This document shows, piece by piece, positions 28,435 through 36,663 of a DNA stretch of 64,000 nucleotides. This DNA is from Adlercreutzia hattorii (GTDB lineage: Bacteria; Actinomycetota; Coriobacteriia; Coriobacteriales; Eggerthellaceae), in assembly GCF_011405655.1 (NCBI RefSeq), contig NZ_AP022829.1, positions 1,907,001-1,971,000 of the forward strand. Direction: 5' to 3'. The notes below the pieces were generated by a model, which worked only from the letters and a program-made list of their open reading frames with translations, had not been told where the DNA came from and ran no database searches. Made by a program: the position numbers and the translations under genes. Position 1 is the stretch's first letter, and each line of letters begins with the position of its first letter.

Positions 28435-29901
28435 TCACTCATCCTGGGGAGAATCGCCGTAGCGGCGACCTGTCTCGACAAGGAGCACCATCTCGCGCAA
28501 GCTGTGAACCTCGAGCTTTTCATAAATGTGCTTGGCGTGGGTCTTGACGGTCTGCTCCGACACGGTCAGGGCCTCGGCGACCCGGGGGCGGCTCAGGCCT
28601 TGGACAAGCAGGAACATCACTTCCCTCTCGCGATCCGTCAACCCTTCCTTGCGCGCAACCTCATCGCAGCGGAGACGCAAATGCTCGATGGGATCGTCGG
28701 TCTTCAGATGTTCCCGAATGCCCAAGGCGCGAGCATCGAAGGAACCGGCGGGCATGAGCAGAGCCGAGCACACGAGGCAGAAACACGCCAAAGCCGTAAT
28801 CACCGAAAGCCCCAAGCTGCTGCCGTTCGATGAGCCAACAACGATCCCGGCAACAACGGAGGAGAGGACGACTCCGACCCCCACCGGAAAGCTTCCCGAT
28901 GCGATGACGCTGAGAACGCTCACGGGGAGCTGATCAAGCATCTGCATGGGCACGATAATTAGTATGAGGATTTGGGCGGCCCACGCAACGGACATGAGAA
29001 AAACTGCGGCACGAGGAGATACCGGCAAAAGAAGGGGAAGGACGAGGAACGCGAAGGACGTAACCAGCGTCACCCCGCGCAAGGCGGCCCCCAGGGACGA
29101 CTCGGATCCAACGGGACGCTTTCGTGCCGCCACGAGCAGGAAGACATCAAGAACGAGAAACCCCAAACAGGAGCAGAGCGGCAAGCTCTCCCCGGGCATT
29201 GAGTAGAGCACCGCCCAGGTGCAGCCTTGAGCCACACCGAAAGATCCGAGGATGACGCACGTGGAAAGCGGCATATCGATCTTCGCGGGCGATTTCCGCG
29301 GCGCCCGCTCTTCAACGTCTCCAGGATCAGGGCGACGGGGAAAGAGGGCAAGCGACGCGATGGGGAGAACCGTCATGGCGATAATCGTCGGCCATGGCCC
29401 GAAGAGAAACGACAGCGCCCACATGCCCAACGTCGCCACAGCCGACACGACGAGCGCCAAAGGCAACAGGGCGTCGAAATGCCTCTCGCGGGAAGAAGCC
29501 TGCGCAAGCTCGCAGACGTAGAGCACCTGGAAGACCGCCACTCCGACACCGCGAAGGGCCGAGCTTACCGTGAGAAGGACGCTGGCAAGGTCGTGAGCAG
29601 CCCCCGCCTCAGCCAAAGCCGTCAGCCCCATACCCGTCTCGATAGCCACCATGGCCGCACAGAGAAGCGCCGCGCGGTGAGACACATTAAACCCCTTTGA
29701 CGAGCAACGCGCGATCGCCGCGATAGTTCCGATGAAGCATGCAGCGAAAACGGTCTGATCGGCCCATCCGACAACCCTGGCCGAGAGCACCATGGAAGAG
29801 ACGACCGTCTCCACCGCAGACGATAGCGGCGAGATGGCCAGCAGCAATCCGAACCCCAGACAGAGCCTGACCATCGACAAGGTAGTCTGCTCTTTTTCCA
29901 T
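28435..29901 (-). CDS. LuxR-type regulator with multi-spanning membrane domain
   Basis: This 488-aa protein has about 12 hydrophobic helices over residues 10-390. A C-terminal LuxR helix-turn-helix follows (LTDREREVMFLLVQGLSRPRVAEAL, then VSEQTVKTHAKHIYEKL). This fusion is common in Eggerthellaceae beside exported redox enzymes and probably senses a small molecule or membrane state. It lies between the small exported protein and the Tat flavoprotein, its likely targets. GGGGAGGG precedes the ATG. Confidence 0.88.
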   Translation of the reverse strand: MEKEQTTLSMVRLCLGFGLLLAISPLSSAVETVVSSMVLSARVVGWADQTVFAACFIGTIAAIARCSSKGFNVSHRAALLCAAMVAIETGMGLTALAEAGAAHDLASVLLTVSSALRGVGVAVFQVLYVCELAQASSRERHFDALLPLALVVSAVATLGMWALSFLFGPWPTIIAMTVLPIASLALFPRRPDPGDVEERAPRKSPAKIDMPLSTCVILGSFGVAQGCTWAVLYSMPGESLPLCSCLGFLVLDVFLLVAARKRPVGSESSLGAALRGVTLVTSFAFLVLPLLLPVSPRAAVFLMSVAWAAQILILIIVPMQMLDQLPVSVLSVIASGSFPVGVGVVLSSVVAGIVVGSSNGSSLGLSVITALACFCLVCSALLMPAGSFDARALGIREHLKTDDPIEHLRLRCDEVARKEGLTDREREVMFLLVQGLSRPRVAEALTVSEQTVKTHAKHIYEKLEVHSLREMVLLVETGRRYGDSPQDE

Positions 29902-29944
29902 ATCCCTCCCCTAGCAACCGACGACGCATCCCCGGCAAACGGCG

Positions 29945-29964
29945 AAAAGCGACCCTTCGGTCGC
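29945..29964 (-). terminator. Hairpin terminator after the small exported protein gene
   Basis: On the minus strand a 6-bp GCGACC/GGTCGC stem with a GAAG loop is followed by TTTT, 28 bases past the stop at 29992. It would separate or attenuate transcription of the LuxR and flavoprotein genes downstream. Confidence 0.55.
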
Positions 29965-29991
29965 CTTCCGCCACAGCGTTTCCGGATCCTA

Positions 29992-30474
29992 CTAGATGCC
30001 CGCGCGCGCCACAATAGACGCGAAAGGGACACCCTGCACATCCGCATTGACGATCGCGCCGCCTCCGGGTGCATTGGTCGCGCACGCGCAGCCGATGATG
30101 TAGCTTTGTGCGCCTTCCTCATCGGACAGCTCGTCGACCGTCGCAGTGAACGAGGTGTTGGGAGATTTCACGCACACCGGCCGTCCTTGCGCGTCCATGG
30201 CGTATTGGGGCATGGCCGAGCAAAGCGTCGCGGCTGCCTTGTTGAACACCTCCACGATGGAAGCGGTGGCAACGGTCGTGGTCTGATCGAAGGCAAAAGC
30301 GCCTCGCACTTCCTTAATGGACTCAGTCACTGCCGAGGTCGTCTCAAGGGAGGCCTCCTCCAATCCGTAGTCCTCATTCGAAACGAACGGCATCGGCGCT
30401 GCGGCCATCATTGCGGCACCCAGCAACGTCGCTGACCCCACCGTCGCACCAATAGTCTTTGCCGCCTTATTCAT
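29992..30474 (-). CDS. Small exported protein of unknown function
   Basis: The 160-aa protein starts with a Sec-type signal (MNKAAKTIGATVGSATLLGA...). It has Cys pairs in ATLCSAM, RPVCVKS and GCACATNAPGGGAIVNADVQG. I do not recognise the family. It lies 9 bases after the triheme molybdoprotein gene with GGGGGAAC upstream of the ATG, so it is probably a partner or assembly subunit of that enzyme. Confidence 0.6.
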   Translation of the reverse strand: MNKAAKTIGATVGSATLLGAAMMAAAPMPFVSNEDYGLEEASLETTSAVTESIKEVRGAFAFDQTTTVATASIVEVFNKAAATLCSAMPQYAMDAQGRPVCVKSPNTSFTATVDELSDEEGAQSYIIGCACATNAPGGGAIVNADVQGVPFASIVARAGI

Positions 30475-30483
30475 AAGTTCCCC

Positions 30484-32016
30484 CTATTCCTCTACGACAA
30501 CGAACAGGCCCGATGGCTGCTCTTGCTCGAAACCGTCGGCATTGGTGGCTTTCACCCAGGCCATGTAGGTGCCCGGAGCTTGCGGCGTCCACGTTGCCGT
30601 GAAGGTGGACCACTGGTAGGGATCGGCTCCCTCGGGAATCGGCACATCGTGCCACGTCGCACCGTAATCGAAGCTGAAGCTGATCGTCGCAAGCGGCGCG
30701 ATAAGATCGGTGCCGCTCCATGCGAAGCCGTAGCCCGCAAGCTCGAGCGGCTCGCCGGCCTTCGCCGTCACGCCGTCGCTCTGGAACCAAGCGGAGTTCG
30801 CCTTGTGGCTCGTAACGCCATCAGAGCGAAGGGCATAGGAGTTGACGAGAGCTTCGGCCGGCTGCTCCAGCCCGCTGAGCGCGACAATGTGCTTGACCCA
30901 GGGCGCACCGGGCATCCCGGGAATGACGAGCGTTGCCGGGTAGCCTTGATCGGCCGTCAGCGGATGGCCGAAGTACTCCAGGGCGATCATCGCGTTATTC
31001 TGCACCATGAAATCGATGATATAGGCCGTTGCCCAGCCGTCGGCGCCGGCGAGAGCGAAGGTGTTCGTGCCTCCGGCCAGGCCACCGCACGCCTCAATGA
31101 CGTCGGAGAGGAGCACGCCCTTCATTGGAATGTTCGCCGCAAAGGGCGAATTGATCGCGGAGGTGTAGCAGACCTGGGTCACCGTCATCTCCGTCTGCGG
31201 CAGGGCCTGCAGATCCTGCAGCGTGAGCGTCTTCTCCTCATTCACGCCGGTCACGTTCAGCCCCCATTGGGTGACATCGACTTCCAGGGTGCCGTAGTTG
31301 TTCAGGACAAAGACGTCCTCTTCGTCCAGCACATCCTGGGACAGGCTCACATCGAGCTGCGGCTCGGCATCGAGCGACATGTTGGCCATAGATCCCGTGG
31401 CGCTGCTTCCACGCTGCTGAAGCCATCCCTTCACGCGATCATCAAAGTAATCTTCGGGAAAGCCGCCGAGAGATGCCGTGTACTTGTACTCGTCCCACAG
31501 CTCCCATTGGTACTCCCCCACTTCACCCGAGGAATCCTGCGCATGGCAACTCCAGCAGTTGCCATCGAAGGAATCGCTGCTGTAATGTCGTTCGTGAAGC
31601 ATATCTCCATAATAGGGGCCTGCTCCGACCCAATGCTGGCGGTGACAGGGCAGGCAATCGGCGATGGTGACCTGCTTGCCGTACTCCCCCTCGATCTTGA
31701 TGTGGTTAAGCCCCGAGTTCTCCATCAGCAGACCCAAATCGCCATGACAGGAACCGCATCCGCGGCTGCCGGCGTTCACGAAGGCCTCGTTATAGGTATT
31801 TGCGGGCAGCAACCCGGCATCTACCTCCTCGGGGGACGTGACCGCCAAAGTCGTTGCGCTATCGTCCGTTCCAGTCTCTGACGACCCATCGCTCGCAACA
31901 GGCGTCTGGGGTGCGCATCCAACCGCAAGCGCAAGCACGAGGCTGACAGCGGCTACCGCGAGCGCAGCACGCCTCGGCGATGGCCTTCTCGTTGTTACCA
32001 GAGTGTTCAATGGCAT
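30484..32016 (-). CDS. Triheme cytochrome c fused to a sulfite-oxidase-like molybdopterin domain
   Basis: The 510-aa product has a lipobox with Cys34. Three heme c motifs follow: CGSCH at 87, CLPCH at 121 and CWSCH at 154. A SUOX-type molybdopterin domain spans about 225-400, with the Mo-ligand Cys283 in VTQVCYTS, and an Ig-like dimerisation domain forms the C-terminus. Heme attachment requires unfolded Sec export, while Mo-cofactor proteins usually use Tat; the signal lacks a clear twin-arginine motif. ATG at 32016 has AAGGAGG upstream. It probably works on the outer face of the membrane in respiration; direction and substrate are unknown. Confidence 0.85.
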   Translation of the reverse strand: MPLNTLVTTRRPSPRRAALAVAAVSLVLALAVGCAPQTPVASDGSSETGTDDSATTLAVTSPEEVDAGLLPANTYNEAFVNAGSRGCGSCHGDLGLLMENSGLNHIKIEGEYGKQVTIADCLPCHRQHWVGAGPYYGDMLHERHYSSDSFDGNCWSCHAQDSSGEVGEYQWELWDEYKYTASLGGFPEDYFDDRVKGWLQQRGSSATGSMANMSLDAEPQLDVSLSQDVLDEEDVFVLNNYGTLEVDVTQWGLNVTGVNEEKTLTLQDLQALPQTEMTVTQVCYTSAINSPFAANIPMKGVLLSDVIEACGGLAGGTNTFALAGADGWATAYIIDFMVQNNAMIALEYFGHPLTADQGYPATLVIPGMPGAPWVKHIVALSGLEQPAEALVNSYALRSDGVTSHKANSAWFQSDGVTAKAGEPLELAGYGFAWSGTDLIAPLATISFSFDYGATWHDVPIPEGADPYQWSTFTATWTPQAPGTYMAWVKATNADGFEQEQPSGLFVVVEE

Positions 32017-32174
32017 AGCCAACCCTCCTTATCCTCTCAATTCATTCTTCTCTCGATAGGGAACGCGCCCGTCGCCGCAACGGCGATTTCCTCCTCCTTA
32101 CCCGACCCGGGCACGTCATTCATGATGGCTCAACCCCCAGGCCAAAGTCCATACCGAAAGAGGGGGATATTGGT

Positions 32175-32215
32175 CTGATCGCGTATTTTGCGATCCATAG
32201 CCCCCTCGGCAGCAT
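32175..32215 (-). terminator. Possible terminator hairpin after fixX
   Basis: GATCGC and GCGATC pair around a 7-base AT-rich loop at about 32177-32195, shortly after the fixX stop at 32228. The 205-base gap to the next gene holds only this and a second small GC hairpin near 32067-32085. Confidence 0.35.
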
Positions 32216-32227
32216 CGCCGTCGGCCC

Positions 32228-32524
32228 TTAGCCGAACCGGTACTCCACGCCCATGGTCGGGCCCGGGTTCTCCCACTTCTTGATGATGGTGTCGCCGCAG
32301 ATGATGCGGCAGGTGCCGCACTCCAGGCAGCCGGCGTAGTCGAAGGAGACGTTGCCGTCCTCGTCGCGCTTGTACAACGCCGCCGGGCATACCATGATGA
32401 GCTTGTCGAACTCCGCGGGGTCCTGGTCCTCCGCAAGCTCGATGTGCGCGCTCTCCTCGTCGACCTCGTACTTGTTCAAGGCGAGGTACTCGTCGACGTT
32501 GACGGTGTAATCCAACCTGCTCAT
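32228..32524 (-). CDS. fixX: Ferredoxin-like protein FixX
   Basis: This 98-aa iron-sulfur protein has MVCPAALY and CLECGTCRIICGDTII, the cysteine layout of FixX. It passes electrons between the ETF (FixAB) and the FixC quinone oxidoreductase. Its ATG overlaps the fixC stop (ATGA). It is last in the fixABCX operon. Confidence 0.93.
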   Translation of the reverse strand: MSRLDYTVNVDEYLALNKYEVDEESAHIELAEDQDPAEFDKLIMVCPAALYKRDEDGNVSFDYAGCLECGTCRIICGDTIIKKWENPGPTMGVEYRFG

Positions 32525-33816
32525 AGGGCCTTCATCACTCCTCTCGCGTCCTTGACGAGGTTCATCACACCCACGCTCTTCAGCGCGCCTGTCACCTGCT
32601 TCTTCATTGGAGGCATCGGCTCGCCGTCCACGACGAACATGCCGTTCATGAGGTCGCGCACCGTCTGCGGGTAGCCGTCGAACATGCGGGTGAAGCCCTC
32701 CATGAAGGCGGGCACCTTCCGATACTGGCGCAGGTCGCGCAGCACGAAGCTCGCCTCCAGGGCGGCCACGTAGCTGCTGAGGCCCTCGGCGCTCGTATCG
32801 CCGGCGTCGATGGCGCGGGCTGCCTCGCGTCCGGCGTGCATGCCGGCCGCCACGGCGTAGTCCATGCCGCGCACCTGGTAGCCCAAATTGATGCACATCA
32901 TGGCCGACTCGCCGGCGAGCAGGACGCCGTCGCCCACAAGCGGCGGCATGATGTTGATGCCGCCCTCGGGCACCATGTGCCCGGAGTGCTCCACCACCTT
33001 GCCGCCCTGGATGAGGGGCGCGACGGCGTCGTGGCTCTTCAGATCCTCCAGCATCTGGTAGACCGGCGCGCGGCCATGCGTCGCCGTGGCCTCGATGCCG
33101 GCCACCACGCCGAGAGAGATGGACTCCCTGTTGGTGTACATGAAGCCGCCGCCGAAGGTGCCCTTGGTGGAGTCGCCGGCGATGAGCCACGCCGCGCCCT
33201 CGTCGTCGGAAGCCGCCAGCACCCGGTCGGTGATGACCGAGGCGGGAAGCTCGATGACCTCCTTGATGCCCACGGCGATGGCACTCGCCGGCGGGCGCTT
33301 GGCTCCCACGGCCTCAGCGGTGAGCAGCGAGTTCACGCCGTCGCACAAAAGCACGACCTCGGCAGTGATCTCGTCCTCGCCGGCGCGCACGCCGCAGATC
33401 TTGCCGGCGTCGTCCTTCACGAGGCTCTCCACGGCAATGCCGTAGATGAACTCGGCGCCGGCCTCCTCGGCCTTGCCGGCAAGCCACTGGTCGAAGGGGC
33501 CGCGCAGCACGGAGTAGGAGTCGCGTCCCTCCTGCTTCATGGCCTTAGACGAGAAGTCGATGGTGAAGTTGGCATCGTCGCTCATAAGCGAGATGCGCTC
33601 GTGGGTGATACGGCGCTCCAGCGGTGCCTCCTCCTCGAAGTTGGGGAACACCAGCTTGAGCGCATGGGAGTAGATGCGGCCGCCGGTCATGTTCTTGGCC
33701 CCGGCGAAGTTGCCGCGCTCCACCACGAGCACGCTCTTGCCGGCGCTCGCCAGCTCATAGGCGGCCACCGACCCGGCGCAGCCCGCGCCCACGACGATGG
33801 CGTCGAAATCTGCCAT
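32521..33816 (-). CDS. fixC: ETF-quinone oxidoreductase-like flavoprotein FixC
   Basis: This flavoprotein of about 431 aa has the N-terminal FAD site AIVVGAGCAGSVAAYELASAG and a GVLLAGESAMMCINLGYQVRG-like FAD-closing region. With FixABX it moves electrons between NADH/quinol-level donors and an acyl-CoA dehydrogenase. ATG at 33816 is taken as start; a GTG at 33825 is possible. It is translationally coupled to fixX. Confidence 0.93.
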   Translation of the reverse strand: MADFDAIVVGAGCAGSVAAYELASAGKSVLVVERGNFAGAKNMTGGRIYSHALKLVFPNFEEEAPLERRITHERISLMSDDANFTIDFSSKAMKQEGRDSYSVLRGPFDQWLAGKAEEAGAEFIYGIAVESLVKDDAGKICGVRAGEDEITAEVVLLCDGVNSLLTAEAVGAKRPPASAIAVGIKEVIELPASVITDRVLAASDDEGAAWLIAGDSTKGTFGGGFMYTNRESISLGVVAGIEATATHGRAPVYQMLEDLKSHDAVAPLIQGGKVVEHSGHMVPEGGINIMPPLVGDGVLLAGESAMMCINLGYQVRGMDYAVAAGMHAGREAARAIDAGDTSAEGLSSYVAALEASFVLRDLRQYRKVPAFMEGFTRMFDGYPQTVRDLMNGMFVVDGEPMPPMKKQVTGALKSVGVMNLVKDARGVMKAL

Positions 33817-33828
33817 GGGGACCACCGC

Positions 33829-34713
33829 CTACAGCGCCGCCGAAAGGGCGGGCAGCACGGTGTTCAAGTCGCCCACCAGGCCGTAGTCGCACTGCTTGAA
33901 AATGGGGGCGTTCTTGTCCTTGTTTACGGCGAAGATCGCACCGGCACGGTTGACGCCTACCATGTGCTGCATCTGGCCGGAGGTGCCGATGCCCACGTAC
34001 ACCTTGGGCGAGAGCATCTGGCCGGACACGCCGATGTAGGACTCCGTGGGCATCCAGCCCGAGCCCTCGGCGAGCGGGCGGGTGCAGGCCATCTCGGCGC
34101 CGATCTTGGCGGCGAGATCGCGGGCAAGGCCCAGCTGATCCTCCTCGGCGAAGCCGCGGCCCGCGCCCACCACGACATCGGCGGCGGCAAGGTTCACGTC
34201 GGACTTCTCCAGAGGCTCGGCGGCCACGCGCACCACGGGGTTCGCAGGATCGACGAAGGCCACCTCCTCCACCGCATCGGTGCCAGAGGTGCCCGCGCCG
34301 TCGAAGACGCCGCGGCTCACTGTGCACAGGGCTACGTCACCGACCGGCGCCACCGTGCGCTCGCCCGCGCCGCCGAAGTAGAGCGACGTGGCGCCGTCGG
34401 GGCCGAGCGCGAGGACGTCGGTGATGACGGCGGCTCCCATATGGGCCGCCAGTCGCCCAGCCACGCCAGACAAGCGCGTTGTGGGCTCGACGAGCACGCG
34501 GGCGGGCTGCTCGGCGTCCGCGATGGCGCAGACGGTCGCCCAGGCGTCCTCCACGATGCGGTCGTCCGGCACGGAGACCTTCAGGCTCTTGTCGGCAACG
34601 CCCGCAAGGTCGGTGCCGATCCCTAAGGCCACCACCTCGTCGGCGAATCCACGGGCTGCGGCGCCCATCTCTGCGGCGGCGTCCTGGTTCTCGGCAATGA
34701 TCAGAGCTTTCAT
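33829..34713 (-). CDS. fixB: Electron transfer flavoprotein alpha subunit FixB
   Basis: The 294-aa subunit carries the C-terminal FAD-binding domain: VSGQMLSPKVYVGIGTSGQ, then HMVGVNRAGAIFAVNKDKNAP. It pairs with FixA, encoded 15 bases upstream. Together they pass electrons to the CaiA-like dehydrogenase in the neighbouring operon. Confidence 0.94.
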   Translation of the reverse strand: MKALIIAENQDAAAEMGAAARGFADEVVALGIGTDLAGVADKSLKVSVPDDRIVEDAWATVCAIADAEQPARVLVEPTTRLSGVAGRLAAHMGAAVITDVLALGPDGATSLYFGGAGERTVAPVGDVALCTVSRGVFDGAGTSGTDAVEEVAFVDPANPVVRVAAEPLEKSDVNLAAADVVVGAGRGFAEEDQLGLARDLAAKIGAEMACTRPLAEGSGWMPTESYIGVSGQMLSPKVYVGIGTSGQMQHMVGVNRAGAIFAVNKDKNAPIFKQCDYGLVGDLNTVLPALSAAL

Positions 34714-34728
34714 ACTGGCGTTCCTTCC

Positions 34729-35484
34729 CTACAGCGCCGCTTTGAGGGCGGCGGCGAACTTCTCCACGGCGCCGTCGTCGGTGGCGTCGTACACTTCCAT
34801 GGCACGCTCGGCCTGAACCGGGGCCTTGCAGGACACGACCTCAAGGGCGGCCGCGGGGGCCTCGGCCAGGGCAACGGCCTCCATGGGTTTCTTGCCCGCG
34901 GCCAGGATGTCCTTCATGCCGGGGATGCGAGGCGCGGCCGCCTCGGGCAGCACCGACACCACGGCGGGCAGCGGCACGGAGAGCACCTCCACCTCGTCCT
35001 CGGTCTTGCGGCGCACCTTGAGTGAGCCGCCGTCCTCCTCCAGCGCGATGGCGCCGGCGACGTAGGGGACGTTCAGGCGCGCGGCCAGCTGGGCGCCGGT
35101 CTGCTTGGCGTACAGGTCGGCCGAGCCGTCGCCCACAAGGACGACGTCCCACCCGTCCAGGTCCTCCACCATGGGGGCGAGCACCTGGGCGGTGGCGTAG
35201 GCGTCCATGTCGGCGCAGGCGTCGTCGGCCGTCAGGTACAGGGCCTCCATGCCGCGGGCGAGGACGTTCTTCTTGGTCTTGGAATCGTCGATGGAGGCGG
35301 CCCCCGCCGTCACGGCGATGGCGGAGCCTCCCGTGGCGGCGGCCAGCTGGACCGCGGCCTCCAGGGCGTTCAGGTCGTACTCGGAGACGACCGGCCGGGC
35401 TTTCGAGAAGTCCAGCGACCGGTCGGCGGCCACCTGGATGTCCTGGTCGTCGGGGACGATTTTGATTGCGGCGACTACTTGCAT
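34729..35484 (-). CDS. fixA: Electron transfer flavoprotein beta subunit FixA
   Basis: The 251-aa first gene of fixABCX starts MQVVAAIKIVPDDQDIQ, with the beta-subunit core SEYDLNALEAAVQLA and GDGSADLYAKQTGAQLA. AAAGGAA precedes the ATG. A promoter (35602-35630) and an adjacent palindromic operator lie upstream. Confidence 0.93.
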   Translation of the reverse strand: MQVVAAIKIVPDDQDIQVAADRSLDFSKARPVVSEYDLNALEAAVQLAAATGGSAIAVTAGAASIDDSKTKKNVLARGMEALYLTADDACADMDAYATAQVLAPMVEDLDGWDVVLVGDGSADLYAKQTGAQLAARLNVPYVAGAIALEEDGGSLKVRRKTEDEVEVLSVPLPAVVSVLPEAAAPRIPGMKDILAAGKKPMEAVALAEAPAAALEVVSCKAPVQAERAMEVYDATDDGAVEKFAAALKAAL

Positions 35485-35601
35485 AGAGCATTTCCTTTCT
35501 CGCGGAGTGCATCGGTCCCCGCACTGCCCGCACGCTCACCGAGCGCTTCCGCTTGCGCCATCCGTGACTTTGGGCAGGAACCGACTCTATCCTCGAGTGC
35601 C

Positions 35602-35630
35602 ATTCTATTAAGCTGAAAACACACCTTGAA
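35602..35630 (-). promoter_or_regulatory. fixA promoter
   Basis: On the minus strand TTCAAG (35625-35630) and TAGAAT (35602-35607) are separated by 17 bases. The -35 touches the palindrome at 35631. Confidence 0.55.
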
Positions 35631-35653
35631 GGGACACTTGGCAAAAGTGTCCC
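35631..35653. promoter_or_regulatory. Palindromic operator between fixA and the TetR gene
   Basis: Perfect 9-bp arms GGGACACTT and AAGTGTCCC are separated by 5 bases. The site sits between two divergent promoters beside a TetR gene, the usual place for its operator. A related half-site, GACACTT, recurs at the acyl-CoA dehydrogenase promoter (41606-41618). Confidence 0.65.
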
Positions 35654-35693
35654 AATAGAGACAGGAGCTTGTCAGCAACGAGTCCGAAAAAGC

Positions 35694-35722
35694 TTGCGTA
35701 ACAACTCACAGAGCCACATAAT
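35694..35722 (+). promoter_or_regulatory. TetR gene promoter
   Basis: TTGCGT (35694-35699) and CATAAT (35717-35722) have 17-base spacing, giving a leader of about 110 bases before the ATG at 35839. Confidence 0.5.
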
Positions 35723-35838
35723 TGCTATACCGACTCAGATAGATGGCATATTCCGGTTTTCTCCCAGAATCGCAAATTGGGAGTATTCAGCAGCTCTTTC
35801 TTTCGTCACACTGTGCCCAAGGTCGCGAAAGGGGCGTT

Positions 35839-36576
35839 ATGAGCAAATCCGATGACACCAAGGAGCGCATTGCCCGCACTTTCCTCGAGTGCATGGAGAC
35901 GACTCCTTACGGCAAAATCAATGTGAGCCAGCTATGCGAACGGGCCCATATCTCGCGAAAGACGTTCTACTACCACTTCGAGGACAAAGAACGGCTCGTC
36001 CGCTGGATCTGCATCCAGGATCTCATCGAGTGGGCGCACTCCGATACCAGTGATGGCCCGAGCAGCTACGTCAGCCTCATAAGCTTCTTCATCGAGAAGA
36101 ACCGTATTTTGTACGGGCACGCCCTGCTGGATATGACCCCCGGATCGTTCGGGCAGCTCTTCAGCGATGTGCTCTATTACCTCATCGACGGCCGGTTGGG
36201 GCGTTTTTACGAGGAGAGTATGGCCGATGAGGAACTGGCGCACCTGTCCCTCGCGTTCGCGGTGGATCGCGGCCGCATGATGGCCAGCTATTGGCTCCTC
36301 AGCGATCGCGAGCCCGATGCCGAGGAGCTGGAACACTACCTCTATCAGGAGGAAGTCGTCAACAACCAGATCATCGGCCGTTGGCTCAACAAGCCAAAGA
36401 CGGCGAAAGAGCCTCTGCGGCCCCCCGAGTCGCTGACCGCTCTCGACCTTGAGCAGAAAATGGTGCACACCTTCTCGACCAAGGAGCTTCTGCTCAAGGC
36501 CCTCGAGAACCACGAATCGGGCTCCATCGCCCCGGAGCGGGTCAGCATCGAGCGCCAGTTCCGACGTCTCAGATAG
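35839..36576 (+). CDS. TetR-family regulator
   Basis: The 245-aa protein has an N-terminal TetR helix-turn-helix (INVSQLCERAHISRKTFYYHF) and a helical C-terminal domain for ligand binding. AAAGGGG precedes the chosen ATG; an upstream in-frame ATG at 35743 lacks a site. It is the only plus-strand gene between fixABCX and the acyl-CoA operon and probably controls both; an acyl-CoA is a plausible ligand. Confidence 0.85.
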   Translation: MSKSDDTKERIARTFLECMETTPYGKINVSQLCERAHISRKTFYYHFEDKERLVRWICIQDLIEWAHSDTSDGPSSYVSLISFFIEKNRILYGHALLDMTPGSFGQLFSDVLYYLIDGRLGRFYEESMADEELAHLSLAFAVDRGRMMASYWLLSDREPDAEELEHYLYQEEVVNNQIIGRWLNKPKTAKEPLRPPESLTALDLEQKMVHTFSTKELLLKALENHESGSIAPERVSIERQFRRLR

Positions 36577-36602
36577 CCGTCACTGAGCCCATCGAACAAC
36601 AA

Positions 36603-36628
36603 CGGAGGACCCGCAAGCGGGTCCTCCG
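36603..36628. terminator. Bidirectional hairpin between convergent genes
   Basis: A 12-bp perfect stem (CGGAGGACCCGC and its complement) with a 2-base centre lies between the TetR stop (36576) and the CaiB-like stop (36664). No thymine tract flanks it. Confidence 0.55.
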
Positions 36629-36663
36629 AATACCTTAACGTCTCGTCTTGCGCAGAGCCGATT

